Below are positions 1 to 10,300 of a stretch of DNA of 64,000 nt, piece by piece. The stretch's first letter is position 1, and each line of letters begins with the position of its first letter. The DNA is from CAYXUG01 sp964468655. Its GTDB lineage: Bacteria > Fidelibacterota > Marinisomatia > Marinisomatales > CAYXUG01. A model generated the notes under the pieces. That model ran no database searches and was not told where the DNA came from. It saw only the letters and a program-made list of their open reading frames with translations. The stretch lies in the NCBI GenBank assembly GCA_964468655.1, contig CAYXUG010000002.1, positions 1-64,000 on the forward strand, read 5' to 3'. A program made the position numbers and the translations under genes.

Positions 1-12
1 TCCATGGCTTCT

Positions 13-1308
13 TTAACTCCCAAAACTGTAAACCATGTCTATGGTAAGACACTTTATAATATTTGAACCCGGTGCGACAACATCAAGAGAATCCCCACAG
101 GAGGAGTATTCTCTACGATAATCTTCCTCGGTAGTACTGCCAACACTCATTACATACTGAGCATTAGCTGGGAAAATAACATCTCCACAACTTGTATTCC
201 CTGCAGAGCAATCAATGAAACAACCGTAATTATTATTGGCTTCATTAATAGCTAATATAATATCATCATTACTCTCACTAAATCCCAAACTCATTGTAAT
301 TACATCAGCACCCACAGCAGCTGCATAAAGAAGAGCATCATCTACTATTGCATCGTCAGGGCCTGAATCACCCACGGCACAAATCATAAGTTTTATGCCC
401 GGGTTTGATAACCCCCATCCACCTGCTACACCCGCTATACCTAACCCATTATTTGTTACACCACCAGGAATACCTGCAACAAAAGTACCATGATGGTGTT
501 CCCCATTAACATCATTATTATCATTTGGGAAATCCCAACCTACAATATCATCTACATAAGTTCCTGGGTCTTCATCCCAATCATCATCATCAACATTATT
601 TGTGAATGGTGAATCGGTATGTAATGCATCGGTCAAATTAGTAAATCCATCATCGTTAAAATCACTATTACCAAGAAAATAAATAATTTCGGAACTTGTT
701 ACATATCCATCATTATTAATATCAACTAATGAAAAAATTTCAATCGGTATTTCTGATTGATTAATCCATATATTATTTTCAAGGTCTTCATGTGTTATTT
801 CTGTACCACTATCTAATATGGCAATAATTACATCAGACGCCCCTGTTTCAATTCCCCATGCTTCTGGGGTATCAATATCTACATCGTTTTCATTATAGTG
901 ATACCATTGATTATTATTAATAAATTCTTGATCATTAGGAAATTCTTGTGTATAAAAACCATAATGATTTGGCACTGCAAACTCAACCAAGCCCGTATTG
1001 ATGATTTCCCCTAAGATTAGTAATGGATCAGAATTATCTGGAATTTTGAGATCATATACTCTTACTATATTCACTCGTACAAATTCCAATTCTAAGAAAT
1101 TTAACAGGTCGTTAATCTTGGATTGCGTCACACTTTCTAAGAATCGAACCGATATTATTGAGTTATTTACTGGGAATTGTCGCCCATCTTGAATTTGATA
1201 CCATTGTCCATTGAGGTATTCATATTGGAAGTTGTTCAAAACCATTGTTTGAGCATTTATTGAACTAATAATGCATGCAAGTATTAAAACCATTAACTTC
1301 TTATTCAT
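13..1308 (-). CDS. S8 subtilisin-like secreted protease, 3'-truncated
   Basis: Exported serine protease of the subtilase family, incomplete. A signal peptide (residues 1-20, ending INAQ) is followed by a short prodomain. The catalytic Asp lies in AILDSG (D166), the catalytic His in HHHGTFVAG (H273), and the oxyanion Asn in SAGN (N371). An EF-hand-like Asp/Asn-rich insert (about 195-250, with DINNDGYV and DFNDDGFT) lies between Asp and His and may bind calcium. The reading frame closes with TAA at bases 13-15, before the GTSMA serine motif that should follow VVAPGSN (residues 411-417), so neither the catalytic Ser nor a sorting domain is present. A strong AAGGAGGA precedes the ATG. It lies 68 bases downstream of the Asp-box gene on the same strand. 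Family assignment is sure. Whether the truncation is biological or a contig-edge artefact is open. Confidence 0.85.
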   Translation of the reverse strand: MNKKLMVLILACIISSINAQTMVLNNFQYEYLNGQWYQIQDGRQFPVNNSIISVRFLESVTQSKINDLLNFLELEFVRVNIVRVYDLKIPDNSDPLLILGEIINTGLVEFAVPNHYGFYTQEFPNDQEFINNNQWYHYNENDVDIDTPEAWGIETGASDVIIAILDSGTEITHEDLENNIWINQSEIPIEIFSLVDINNDGYVTSSEIIYFLGNSDFNDDGFTNLTDALHTDSPFTNNVDDDDWDEDPGTYVDDIVGWDFPNDNNDVNGEHHHGTFVAGIPGGVTNNGLGIAGVAGGWGLSNPGIKLMICAVGDSGPDDAIVDDALLYAAAVGADVITMSLGFSESNDDIILAINEANNNYGCFIDCSAGNTSCGDVIFPANAQYVMSVGSTTEEDYRREYSSCGDSLDVVAPGSNIIKCLTIDMVYSFGS

Positions 1309-1376
1309 TTTAGTCCTCCTTTTTTTGGGTTTATTTTGTTATTGAATTGATTCCAATCAAATTATCTATCAGCACC

Positions 1377-3686
1377 TTATTTTAAGAAAACAAGTTTTTT
1401 TGTAATTGAATATTTTTTGTTATTGATTCTCATTAGATAAATACCACTTGTAACTGTTGCACCTGTATCATTTGTACCATTCCACTTTAACTGATGATAC
1501 CCGCTCAAAAAGGGTTGATTAGATAAATTCCTTAACAGTTGCCCTTTAATATTGTAAATCCCGATATCTAATTCCATAAGCTCATGAGTAATGAAGGAAA
1601 TGACTGTTTCATCATTAAATGGGTTGGGATAGGCGGGGAATAACTCAATTATGTCTGGTTGAATATTAGATTCAATCGTACTGTCTATATTGAGTAAAAG
1701 GCTATCTCTTACCCATACGCCACCGCCATGGGTGGCAACATAGATTTTATTCATGGAAGGTACATAATCAACACCAGTTGTACGTGGGTTATAGGGTCCC
1801 TGGATTTCATTCCATGAATTACCCGAATCCAGACTGTGAAATATACCTTCATCCCTGGTAGCGAGTAGGATATGGGAATTGTTTAATGGGTCCATAGAAA
1901 CGAAATAGCGACCTTCAGATGGTATATCTTCCCCTAAAGATTGGAAATCTTCTGCTCCATTGTAGGAAACCTTAATATCACCAATTATTCCTACGTAAAT
2001 GGTATTTGAAAATATAGGGTCAATTATTATTGAATTAACTCCACCTACATTAGGAGTATTATACCATTGAATGCCGCCATTAGTCGTCTTATAAAAATAA
2101 CCACCCCCGATATATATGGTTTGTGGATTATTTTTATCTGTTTCTATGTCTAATATGAATTGACCCAAAGGTGCAAACGAAAACACCCAATCATTGCCGT
2201 AGTTTTCACTTTTATATAATGAGGCACCATAAAAATAGGAACCCACAAATAATATGTTTGGGTCCACTGGGTTAATATCTATTGCTGTAATAGTGCCCAT
2301 AATATTCCCGCGTATATCCTGCCACGTCTCACCACCATCATAACTTCTCATAAGTTCACTACCACCCCAATACACGGTATCGGTGTTTATGGGATTGATA
2401 GCTATGTTCATAACTTCCGAAGTGTTTATACGAATCCAGTTTTCACCTCCATCCACACTTTTCCATAAACCCTGAAAACCACCGGCAAATATTATATCTG
2501 GATTCTGGGGGTTTACTTTAATATCGTAGATGTAGCTATTGACCATACCGTTTTCTTTTATTTCAACGGAATTACCACCATCATTGGATTTAAAAACACC
2601 GGAATAAGTACCGAAGTAAACTGTCTCTGTATTCAGCGGGTTGGATGCAATATTTGGACCATACCCAGGCTTTATTCCATTGGCAGGTGAGGAAAGTGCG
2701 ATTGGAAGTTCCTGCCAACTTTCACCATAATCAGGTGATTTATAAACCGTATTATCCTCATCAAGAGCACCTTGTACCGCATAAAGATTCCAGTCAGCGT
2801 CTGCATATAAACCCGTAATCCAAAGCCAAGGGTCAAATGATGTTGGGTAATGAGTCCACTCATTACCTTGATCATTTGAATATGTCAACACCCAATCTTC
2901 CCAGCCAGTGTAAGCGATTCCCCAGAAATTCTGGTTATCTATTGGGTTAATCTGTAAATCAAATATTGGCATGCCATCAGAAACAGTTTCCCATTGGTAG
3001 CCGCCATCTATACTCCGTAATAGTCCCCATGGAGGGTCCCCGGCACTCCAAATTCCTACATACATTGTTTCACTATTGTACAGTTCATTAGTAATTGTTG
3101 TAATTTGAAATGTGGAACCGTGGGGGACGCCCTCTACTAGTTCCCAAGTTACCCCACCATTTAAACTACGATATAAACCACCATTTGGTGAATCAAGACC
3201 GCAATATATAATAGATGAATTTTCTGGATGAAGCCACAAGTTAGAAACAATGGCGCTATCAGGGAGTCCTACATTTGTGGTAACCCAATTTTCACCACCA
3301 TTATAAGATTGAATAATACCAGAACCAATAGTGCCGGCCAAGATATGAGTTGTATTTGAAGCATCAATTCTAATAAGTGTTACCGGGAAATAATCTCCAT
3401 ACCACCAACTTGGTAAAAAATGACTAGCAATTTCGGAGTTATTTGTTAAAGGAAACTCATTATTAATCAAGAACCAATTTTCACCATTATCTGTGCTTTT
3501 GTACAAACCTTTACCAAAGGTACCGGCATAAATAGTAGTTGTATCAACCAGGTTATGTACTAAAGCTGTTATGAAACCACCGAAGGGTCCATTATTTGAC
3601 CAAGATTGAGAATTTATTACCCCAATTAGAACTAGGAACAAACACACAGTGATAAAAGTTTTGTGAGGCTTGATGAGATTAATCAT
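1377..3686 (-). CDS. Secreted Asp-box (BNR/sialidase-type) repeat protein with T9SS C-terminal sorting domain
   Basis: Exported beta-propeller-like protein of 769 residues. After a signal peptide (about 1-26) come many repeats of the S-x-D-x-G-x-x-W Asp-box type (for example STDNGENW, SLNGGVTW, SIDGGYQW), spread to about residue 660. The last 80 residues form a type IX-secretion-like sorting domain, opening YPNPFND and ending KKLVFLK. That predicts transit across the outer membrane and surface attachment or release. Asp boxes occur in sialidases and in many non-enzymatic propellers. No sialidase catalytic set is recognisable, so no enzyme activity is claimed. The same repeat type occurs in the broken gene at 4470-5672. 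Confidence 0.85.
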   Translation of the reverse strand: MINLIKPHKTFITVCLFLVLIGVINSQSWSNNGPFGGFITALVHNLVDTTTIYAGTFGKGLYKSTDNGENWFLINNEFPLTNNSEIASHFLPSWWYGDYFPVTLIRIDASNTTHILAGTIGSGIIQSYNGGENWVTTNVGLPDSAIVSNLWLHPENSSIIYCGLDSPNGGLYRSLNGGVTWELVEGVPHGSTFQITTITNELYNSETMYVGIWSAGDPPWGLLRSIDGGYQWETVSDGMPIFDLQINPIDNQNFWGIAYTGWEDWVLTYSNDQGNEWTHYPTSFDPWLWITGLYADADWNLYAVQGALDEDNTVYKSPDYGESWQELPIALSSPANGIKPGYGPNIASNPLNTETVYFGTYSGVFKSNDGGNSVEIKENGMVNSYIYDIKVNPQNPDIIFAGGFQGLWKSVDGGENWIRINTSEVMNIAINPINTDTVYWGGSELMRSYDGGETWQDIRGNIMGTITAIDINPVDPNILFVGSYFYGASLYKSENYGNDWVFSFAPLGQFILDIETDKNNPQTIYIGGGYFYKTTNGGIQWYNTPNVGGVNSIIIDPIFSNTIYVGIIGDIKVSYNGAEDFQSLGEDIPSEGRYFVSMDPLNNSHILLATRDEGIFHSLDSGNSWNEIQGPYNPRTTGVDYVPSMNKIYVATHGGGVWVRDSLLLNIDSTIESNIQPDIIELFPAYPNPFNDETVISFITHELMELDIGIYNIKGQLLRNLSNQPFLSGYHQLKWNGTNDTGATVTSGIYLMRINNKKYSITKKLVFLK

Positions 3687-3740
3687 TTAGCACATATACT
3701 TTTTCTATATTTACAATAAAAGAAATTAACTAGGTTCGAG

Positions 3741-3762
3741 AAAAACCTTGTTGATAAAAGGT
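3741..3762 (-). terminator. Weak hairpin terminator after the EHPx paralog
   Basis: On the minus strand ACCTT pairs with AAGGT across an 8-base loop and is followed by TTTTT. It lies about 65 bases past the stop of the gene at 3828. The stem is only 5 bp, so this is tentative. Confidence 0.4.
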
Positions 3763-3827
3763 AAAATAATACTATACTTTACTAAGCTTTTTTACTTCTT
3801 ACTGTCAGATTTCTCTTCAACCGCCAC

Positions 3828-4310
3828 CTATTGCCAGATGCCTTCAACCTCCATCCAGGTGTACCGCTCTACGCCTTCTTCCTTGTGGACTGAAATTTCA
3901 ACCGGTTTTAATGAGTCGGCAGAGGCGCCTGTCATAAAAATATCAATATCGTAAACCGTGCCTTTGGCTGTTTCAAAATCTGCGCAGACAAAATAGGTAT
4001 TGTCCCCAAGATTGGCCAGACGGTCTTTGTGAATTTTTTGCAGTGTCAAAGATAAAACTTCCTCTTTTTCTTCATCATTCATCTGGAATGCACCTTTAGT
4101 TTTTTTTGATTCATCCTTAACAAACTGTTTAACTGCATCTGCAAGATTGTCCTTGGTAACAGCTACGGTGGAAAGTTTAACAGGATGTTCCGCCGGATGT
4201 TCAGCGGGGTGTTCTTTGGGGTGCTCAGTGGGGTGTTCCTTAGGATGTTCCTGAGCTGTATTGAATGAGATTAGAGAGAAAAAAGTGAAAATGATTATAA
4301 GGTGTTTCAT
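3828..4310 (-). CDS. Exported EHPx-repeat protein, copy A, C-terminally shortened
   Basis: Small exported protein of unknown function. The start at 4310 (MKHLIII) is chosen because AGGAG lies 8 bases upstream and a signal peptide (ending NTAQ) follows. The mature protein opens with six tandem EHP(K/T/A/V) tetrapeptides, a histidine/glutamate-rich stretch that could bind metal. A globular domain of about 120 residues follows (LSTVAVTKDNLADAV... to MEVEGIW). It is a close paralog of the gene at 5681-6199. Here the codons CAT AAG of the paralog read CAA TAG, ending the protein 12 residues early, while the old tail (VAVEEKSDSKK, then TAA) is still open in frame downstream. The last domain strand may therefore be the only loss. 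No named family is claimed. Confidence 0.75.
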   Translation of the reverse strand: MKHLIIIFTFFSLISFNTAQEHPKEHPTEHPKEHPAEHPAEHPVKLSTVAVTKDNLADAVKQFVKDESKKTKGAFQMNDEEKEEVLSLTLQKIHKDRLANLGDNTYFVCADFETAKGTVYDIDIFMTGASADSLKPVEISVHKEEGVERYTWMEVEGIWQ

Positions 4311-4336
4311 GTCTGTTTCTCCTGATATGTTTGTTG

Positions 4337-4365
4337 AAAGTACCAAAAGGAATAAAAGGGTTCAA
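4337..4365 (-). promoter_or_regulatory. Sigma70-like promoter of EHPx copy A
   Basis: On the minus strand TTGAAC and TACTTT are separated by 17 bases, ending 26 bases before the start codon. The same layout stands before copy B, so the promoter was duplicated with the gene. Confidence 0.5.
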
Positions 4366-4469
4366 GTTTTACTGTAAACTTTTTTAGGGGAAGTCCAGTA
4401 ATCAATATATTGATTCTGTTTCTATTTACAGATTTCATAATACCCTTAAACTCTGTTCTCTTTTGGTAA

Positions 4470-5672
4470 CTACTTGTAGACAAAAACACCTGTCGGTTCA
4501 GAATAGTAAAGAAATCCTGTGCCAATATATAGAGCACTATTTTCTTCCTCATAGAGTATTGCTCCTATGAATGAATTGTTGGGGAACTGTAAATCAGACC
4601 AGCTTAAACCCCCGTCCTCCGTTTCCAATACTGTGCTATTTACCGCTGTATAGAGATGCCCTGACTGGGTCTCATCTTCCTCTAAAAGGGCAAAACCATA
4701 CTCATACGTTAATAATGGATAATTCCAATTATCACCACCATCTATAGTCTTAATGATGAGGGACGATAAGGCAACGTACACCATTTCAGGATCGAAAGGA
4801 TCTGAGACTATACCGAGAATTGGATGAAAAATGTCAGGTATGCCTGCTTCATAGAGATCAAAGTTTTCCCAGGAAAAGCCAAAATCTGTAGATTATTTCA
4901 ACCCAGACATCCCCCAAGCATCAATACCCCCGACCCATATGATATTCTCGCCTAATGGGTGGTACGACAATGAATAAATTTCAAAACCAACTGCTGAGAT
5001 ATATTCCCACGTATCACCAAAATCCTCTGAATAGCTCAATCCATTATCTCCCGTATAAATCCTTGTTTGCGTTTGCATGAACAAATGAGGTGTGCCATCA
5101 TCTTCAAGACCAAACCAGGTCTCACCACTATCCACTGTTTTATATATGGGATTTGCATTATCACCTCTAAATATAACCAGCATCATCTGAGAATCATCAT
5201 AGTTCACTACCATATCTTTAACACCTGAACCCTCAGTAGAGCCCATATCCTCTAATGACATTCCAAGGTATTCCCATTCCGGCTCTCCGGTCTCCACATT
5301 CAGCCGCCACAAACCATCAGGTCCTGCGCAGGCATACAGGTAAGGCGGATACAGGCGTAATTCCAGTATGATTTTGTCCTCCAGCCCCAATGAATACCAC
5401 TGTTTAATCCCTAAAACAACTTCAACCATTATATTGACATCCACTATATTGATTTCATCATCTCCATTCATATCACCCGCCCAGTGTTCATATTCGGTAG
5501 GATCGGGAGGAATCTCTAATATGATATTAACAGTGCGAACGATGTCTAAAACATCTGTTATTCCGTCGTTGTTCAGGTCACCCAGTGTCAGAGCATGGGT
5601 GAATGAGATGAAAATAACAGTTCCCAATATTCCCTGGGTAAATTTTTCAGTATAAAAAATTTTATACCTCAC
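4470..5672 (-). pseudogene. Dockerin plus Asp-box secreted protein interrupted by a single in-frame TAA
   Basis: A 401-codon reading frame (GTG start) with one internal stop, TAA at 4893-4895. The first part has a signal-like segment (about 12-27), then a dockerin type I pair of calcium loops (GDLNNDGITDVLDI and GDMNGDDEINIVDV), then Asp-box repeats (SGETW, DFGDTW). After the stop the same frame continues without interruption as STDFGFSW, a perfect Asp box, then SDPFDPEMVYVAL, DGGDNW and EDGGLSW, to GVFVYK at 4470. Before the stop the text ends GLK. A point nonsense mutation in a repeat, or a base-call error, is the simplest explanation. The gene starts 8 bases after EHPx copy B and probably shared its transcript. 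No sorting domain is visible. Confidence 0.75.
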
Positions 5673-5680
5673 AAAGTTAT

Positions 5681-6199
5681 TTATTGTTTACCGTCAGATT
5701 CTTCCTCAACCGCCACCTTATGCCAGATGCCTTCAACCTCCATCCAGGTGTACCGCTCCACGCCTTCTTCCTTGTGGACTGAAATTTCAACCGGTTTCAG
5801 TGAATCGGCAGAGGCGCCTTCCATAAAAATATCAATGTCGTAAACTTTTCCTTTGGGTGTTTCAAAATCGGCACAGACAAAGTAGGTGTTATCCCCAAGA
5901 TTGGCAAGACGGTCTTTGTGAATTTTTTGCAAAGCCAATGACAGAACCTCCTCCTTCTCTTCATCATTCACCTGAAATACTCCCTCGGTCTTTTTTGATT
6001 CCTCCTTTACAAACCGCGTAACTGCGTCGGCTAAATTATCTTTCGTAACAGCAACAGTGGAAAGTTTAACAGGATGTTCCGCTGGGTGTTCAGCGGGATG
6101 CTCAACAGGATGTTCTTTGGGGTGCTCGGATGGATGTTCCTGCGCCAGATTTATTGAAATAAATGAGAAGAATGTAAAAATTGTTAAAAGGTGTTTCAT
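5681..6199 (-). CDS. Exported EHPx-repeat protein, copy B
   Basis: Full-length paralog (172 residues) of the protein at 3828. It has a signal peptide (MKHLLTIF... INLAQ), six EHP(S/K/V/A) repeats (about 20-43), then the shared domain with YFVCADFETPKG and VYDIDIFM, ending HKVAVEEESDGKQ. Function unknown; the His/Glu repeats suggest periplasmic metal binding, which is inference only. AGGAG lies 8 bases before the ATG. The dockerin gene starts 8 bases downstream. The pair flanking that gene indicates a local duplication. Confidence 0.75.
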   Translation of the reverse strand: MKHLLTIFTFFSFISINLAQEHPSEHPKEHPVEHPAEHPAEHPVKLSTVAVTKDNLADAVTRFVKEESKKTEGVFQVNDEEKEEVLSLALQKIHKDRLANLGDNTYFVCADFETPKGKVYDIDIFMEGASADSLKPVEISVHKEEGVERYTWMEVEGIWHKVAVEEESDGKQ

Positions 6200-6226
6200 T
6201 TTTTATATCTCCTAATATTTTGTTCA

Positions 6227-6255
6227 AAAATACTAATTTGAGTTCAATGGTACAA
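6227..6255 (-). promoter_or_regulatory. Sigma70-like promoter of EHPx copy B
   Basis: Minus-strand TTGTAC and TATTTT with a 17-base spacer, 27 bases upstream of the ATG. It matches the arrangement at copy A in spacing and flanking sequence. Confidence 0.5.
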
Positions 6256-6319
6256 GTTTTTACTATAAAAATTATTCTGTTTGTGAAATTTCTCTTTTAG
6301 GGTCGTAATTTCCGGTATT

Positions 6320-7291
6320 ATGAAAATTGGCAATTTGAACATCAGCAATCCGGTCTTTCTTGCTCCTATGGCAGGCGTGACGGATTACCCGTTCCGCATT
6401 CTCTGCAGGGAACAGGGCGCTGGAATGGTCTATACCGAATTTGTTTCTGCTGATGGTATTATACGTGAGAACGCAAAAACGCTTGATCTCATTCGTTTTG
6501 AGGAGGAGGAACGTCCTATCGGGATTCAGATATTTGGTAATTCTGCAGACGTCATGGCTGAAGCGGCAAAATATGTGGATGAAAAATTCAAACCAGATTT
6601 AATTGATATCAATTATGGTTGCCCGGTGCCTAAAGTGACCAAAAAAGGCGCCGGTTCTGCGGCGTTGAAAGACCTTTGTGTCATGGATGAAATTACACTT
6701 GCGGTTGTGGAAGCGGTACCACATTTGCCTGTTACAGTAAAGATGCGCGCAGGGTGGAGCAAAGATAATATTGTGGTTCCGGAAGCAGGAAAAAGATTAG
6801 AACAAATGGGAGTAAAAGCCATTGCTCTTCACCCCAGAACGACTGTCCAATCTTACACAGGCAGCGCCGATTGGGGTCTTATTCGAAAACTGAAAGAAGA
6901 GGTTTCTATTCCGGTCATTGGTAACGGGGATGTCCACATGCCGGTAGATGTTATCCGAATGTTTGAAGAAACCGGTTGTGATGCTGTGATGGTGGCGAGA
7001 GGCGCATTAGGCAATCCATGGTTTTTCAGAAATGCCTTGAGATTGCTTAACGGAAAACAGCCACTAATTACTTCCATTCTCAGAGTACGGATCGAAACCT
7101 GCCTGCGTCATTTGGAATTGCTCATCAAGTACCGGGGCGAAAGAACGGGCATTAATCTAATGCGGAAACATTTCGGCTGGTATTTAAAGGGATTTCCGGG
7201 CGCGGCAGATGCCAGAAAGACACTTGTGAGTGCAAAGGGTTTGAGTGAAATGAAAGCAGAATTGGACCGGTTGTTAGCGGGAGAACGGTAA
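6320..7291 (+). CDS. dusB: tRNA-dihydrouridine synthase (DusB type)
   Basis: Flavoenzyme that reduces uridine to dihydrouridine in the D-loop of tRNA, in the cytoplasm. 323 residues, the usual length. The N-terminal TIM barrel opens with FLAPMAGVTDYPFR. The catalytic cysteine lies in INYGCPVPK (C101), followed by KKGAGSA. The FMN phosphate region is IGNGDV and VARGALGNPW. The C-terminal helical domain has the family pattern HLELLIKYRGERTG. It is a single gene, convergent with the large surface protein downstream and divergent from EHPx copy B. DusB is often next to fis or ntr genes in Proteobacteria, which is not the case here. Confidence 0.93.
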   Translation: MKIGNLNISNPVFLAPMAGVTDYPFRILCREQGAGMVYTEFVSADGIIRENAKTLDLIRFEEEERPIGIQIFGNSADVMAEAAKYVDEKFKPDLIDINYGCPVPKVTKKGAGSAALKDLCVMDEITLAVVEAVPHLPVTVKMRAGWSKDNIVVPEAGKRLEQMGVKAIALHPRTTVQSYTGSADWGLIRKLKEEVSIPVIGNGDVHMPVDVIRMFEETGCDAVMVARGALGNPWFFRNALRLLNGKQPLITSILRVRIETCLRHLELLIKYRGERTGINLMRKHFGWYLKGFPGAADARKTLVSAKGLSEMKAELDRLLAGER

Positions 7292-7325
7292 CAACAATTT
7301 GAATACGCTACTGCCTGATCAGGTT

Positions 7326-10300
7326 TTATTGAATCGCAGAAACACCTACCGAAAATAGAATACCAACAAACGCCAGAAGAATCGGCCAGCTTGTGGAGAC
7401 AAACTGCTGAGAAGCGGGATCCTCAAAAACGTGTACCCTGAATTCGTGCGAGGTAGCAGCGCCACGCTCATCTACCGCAGACAGAACAATATCGTGAACG
7501 CCCTTTTGATTAATACGCGGTTTCCACTGGAGTAAACCCGTTTTACTGTCAAAAGACGCATACTTCGGCAGTTTTATTGCACGGTATTTAACTTTATCTC
7601 CATTTAGGTCTTCAGTTATAAATCTATATCGGTATTCAAAATTTGAAAGTGCAACTGGCTTCGGTTCTGTAGTAACAGAGGGGGGAATGTTGACAAATAT
7701 TTTTGATTCCTGGATATCATTATTGTATCCATCTGATACTTTTACTGCCATCAGATTACTGTTAATCTGCGTTGATGTAGGGCGCCAGGTTATTTTCCCC
7801 AGCCGGTTAATCTGCATTCCCTTGGGCGCTTTTACCAGTTCGTAGCTTATATCTTTATTTCTGTTTTTATCTTCAACGACAACCTGATATTTGTAAAGTT
7901 TATCCACCCGCGCTTTCCTTGGAGATGTTGAAACGATGGTGGGCGGATGGTTTACATAAATTTCATAACTTTGTTCATCTCTTGTAAATCCGTCTGAAAC
8001 CAAAAATGTTATTTTATGCTGGTCATATTGTCTTTGTGAAGGTGCCCAGGTGATGGTACCTGATAATTCATCAACAAACATGCCGTCAGGGAAATCAATG
8101 AGTGTATATCTTTTTATTGGCACTTGCTCTACAACTACCTTTGGTGGTTTGCCCTTGTTTCCTTCAAAAAAGTGCCACAGGACATCTTTAATCCTTACCC
8201 ATCTACCACCGAATCTTTTGGTAACTACGATCAATCTGTCATCTTCATAAAAGATATTTTTGATGAACTTTTTTAAATTGGCCCTCGAAACGGACCCTTC
8301 ATCTGATTTCTCAGAAATGGTTCTGTCCGGCAGTTCAATTAAAATGGATTTCTTATTTTTGAATTCACCGATATACCGCTGAATATTATCCAGATATACA
8401 TCATCTTCTATGATAATAGAATAAACCTTTGTTTCATCAACATCTTCAATTTCTGTAATGTTAGAAAAAGGCATTAATGCGCCGGGATTCATATCCTCTG
8501 TTGAAATTTTATAGGTATATGTTTTTCCAACGGAAGCTAAAGTCATGGGCTCAGAAACGATATGAATATTTGCATTGACATAAAATTTGAACGATTTTTC
8601 AATGACAGTTCGTCCATCGGTGATTTCAATAACAGCTGTTGAAAAATCAAGATTTTCCTCTAAGGGAACCCAAACGAGGAGTCCAGTAGATGGATCTATT
8701 CTCATTCCGGGAGGCATTTCCAAGGGGGCATACCTTATAATATCAAATTCGTTAGGATCCTTAACAACCAATTGAAATTCAAATGTATCTCTCAGCGCGA
8801 TATAGGTCATGGGATCGGGGATTGATTTCAAGACAGGCGGGTGGTTGACAAAAATGGCAACTTCCTGAGTATCTGCCGCAATACCATGGTTCACAGCAAT
8901 AAAATATTTTTGCGTATCGACCTGTGTGCTTTGTGGTATCCATGTGATTTTACCAATGTTATCAACCATCATGCCATAAGGAGGGTTCATAAGGGTGTAT
9001 TTCAATTCTTTCTGCTTGTCTTCAGGTATTCTAACTTCAAGCTGATATTCATATTTTTCATCTACTGTTGCTTCAATCTCAGTCTGAGAAGTGATGACTA
9101 CCTGTCCTCTGGAATACAGTTTAAATGTTTGAACACCCCTGTCGAAACCGTCTGAAACAACAACCCTTACACCATAGATATTGATGTGGGAATCATTTGT
9201 CTGCCATGTGAGGAGACCATCCTTATTCACTGTCATTCCTTCAGGTCCTTTTTCTACAGTATATCTTAGAAAAGCATCTTTATTTTTATCGACAGATTCG
9301 AATTGATAGCTGAACGGACTTCCCGCAACGAATTCAGTTTCACCGGGTGAAGAAATAATCTGCGGCGGGTCATTCACATAAATCCAGAATTTCTGTTCCG
9401 AAGTTGCAAGCTCTGGCACTACCTGATAAGTAACTGTCGTGTCAACTTCGGCTGCAATGACTTCGATGGTTTCCCCAACCTTCATTTTTGCAAGAAAGCT
9501 CAACTCGTAAGCTCCTAACTGACTTTCATCCGGCACCCATTCTATTGATCGTGTTTCATAATGAAAATACATACCCCTTGGAGGAGAGCCCAGCCAGCGG
9601 AAACTGAAAAATTCTCTGTCATCTTCTTCGGGAATTGTATAAGCAAAAGTCTGATGTACAGGCAGAATGTAGGTTGGTAAAATTCCCAGCGGCAGTAGCT
9701 GGCCTTCTGCGGGATATGCCGAGGGTGGCTCTTCAATGACCGTTTCTTTTTTACTTTCGGCGATATATGTGTCCATAGGTATTTCTTCCTGGTATTCCGG
9801 AACATGACCAAGTTCAAAATAAAAAACTTCACTTTCATTGCCTGTCCAACCCCCAGCAATTACTGTGCCAAGGTAAATGCCATCAATAATCTCGGGTATG
9901 GCTGTGAAAATCTGGGCACCTGTTTCAGTATTTCCAATTGAATAAGGTTGCTGCAGTGGGCTGCCACCTGCTGCGCCACCATAGACCAGTGTAATAATAC
10001 CCTGCTGACCGCTCACAAATAACAGGTCACCAAATCCATCCTGATTAAAATCCGATTGTTTCAAATCAGACAGAGGCCCCGTATTTATTCCCAATTCCCT
10101 GACGAACACAGCTTCCTTTACTATTCCAATTGAAACGACGTGACCTGATTGGAAGGGAATAAGCAGTTCATCCTGATTATCACCTGCCCAATCCAGTTTA
10201 ACGGTTGAATTGGAAATGGGTACTGACATTCCAGGTATTCGCCGCAGATGAGATGGACCTAATATCAACCGACCGTTTTGGTTAATGAAAATCTGAATTC

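Noticed and set aside
1377..3686. Calling the Asp-box protein a sialidase
   Set aside because: Asp boxes alone do not show activity; the arginine triad and FRIP-type motif of sialidases are not recognisable.
7313..7322. Palindrome CCTGATCAGG followed by TTTTATT after dusB
   Set aside because: The 5-bp stem has no loop, so it cannot form a stable terminator hairpin.
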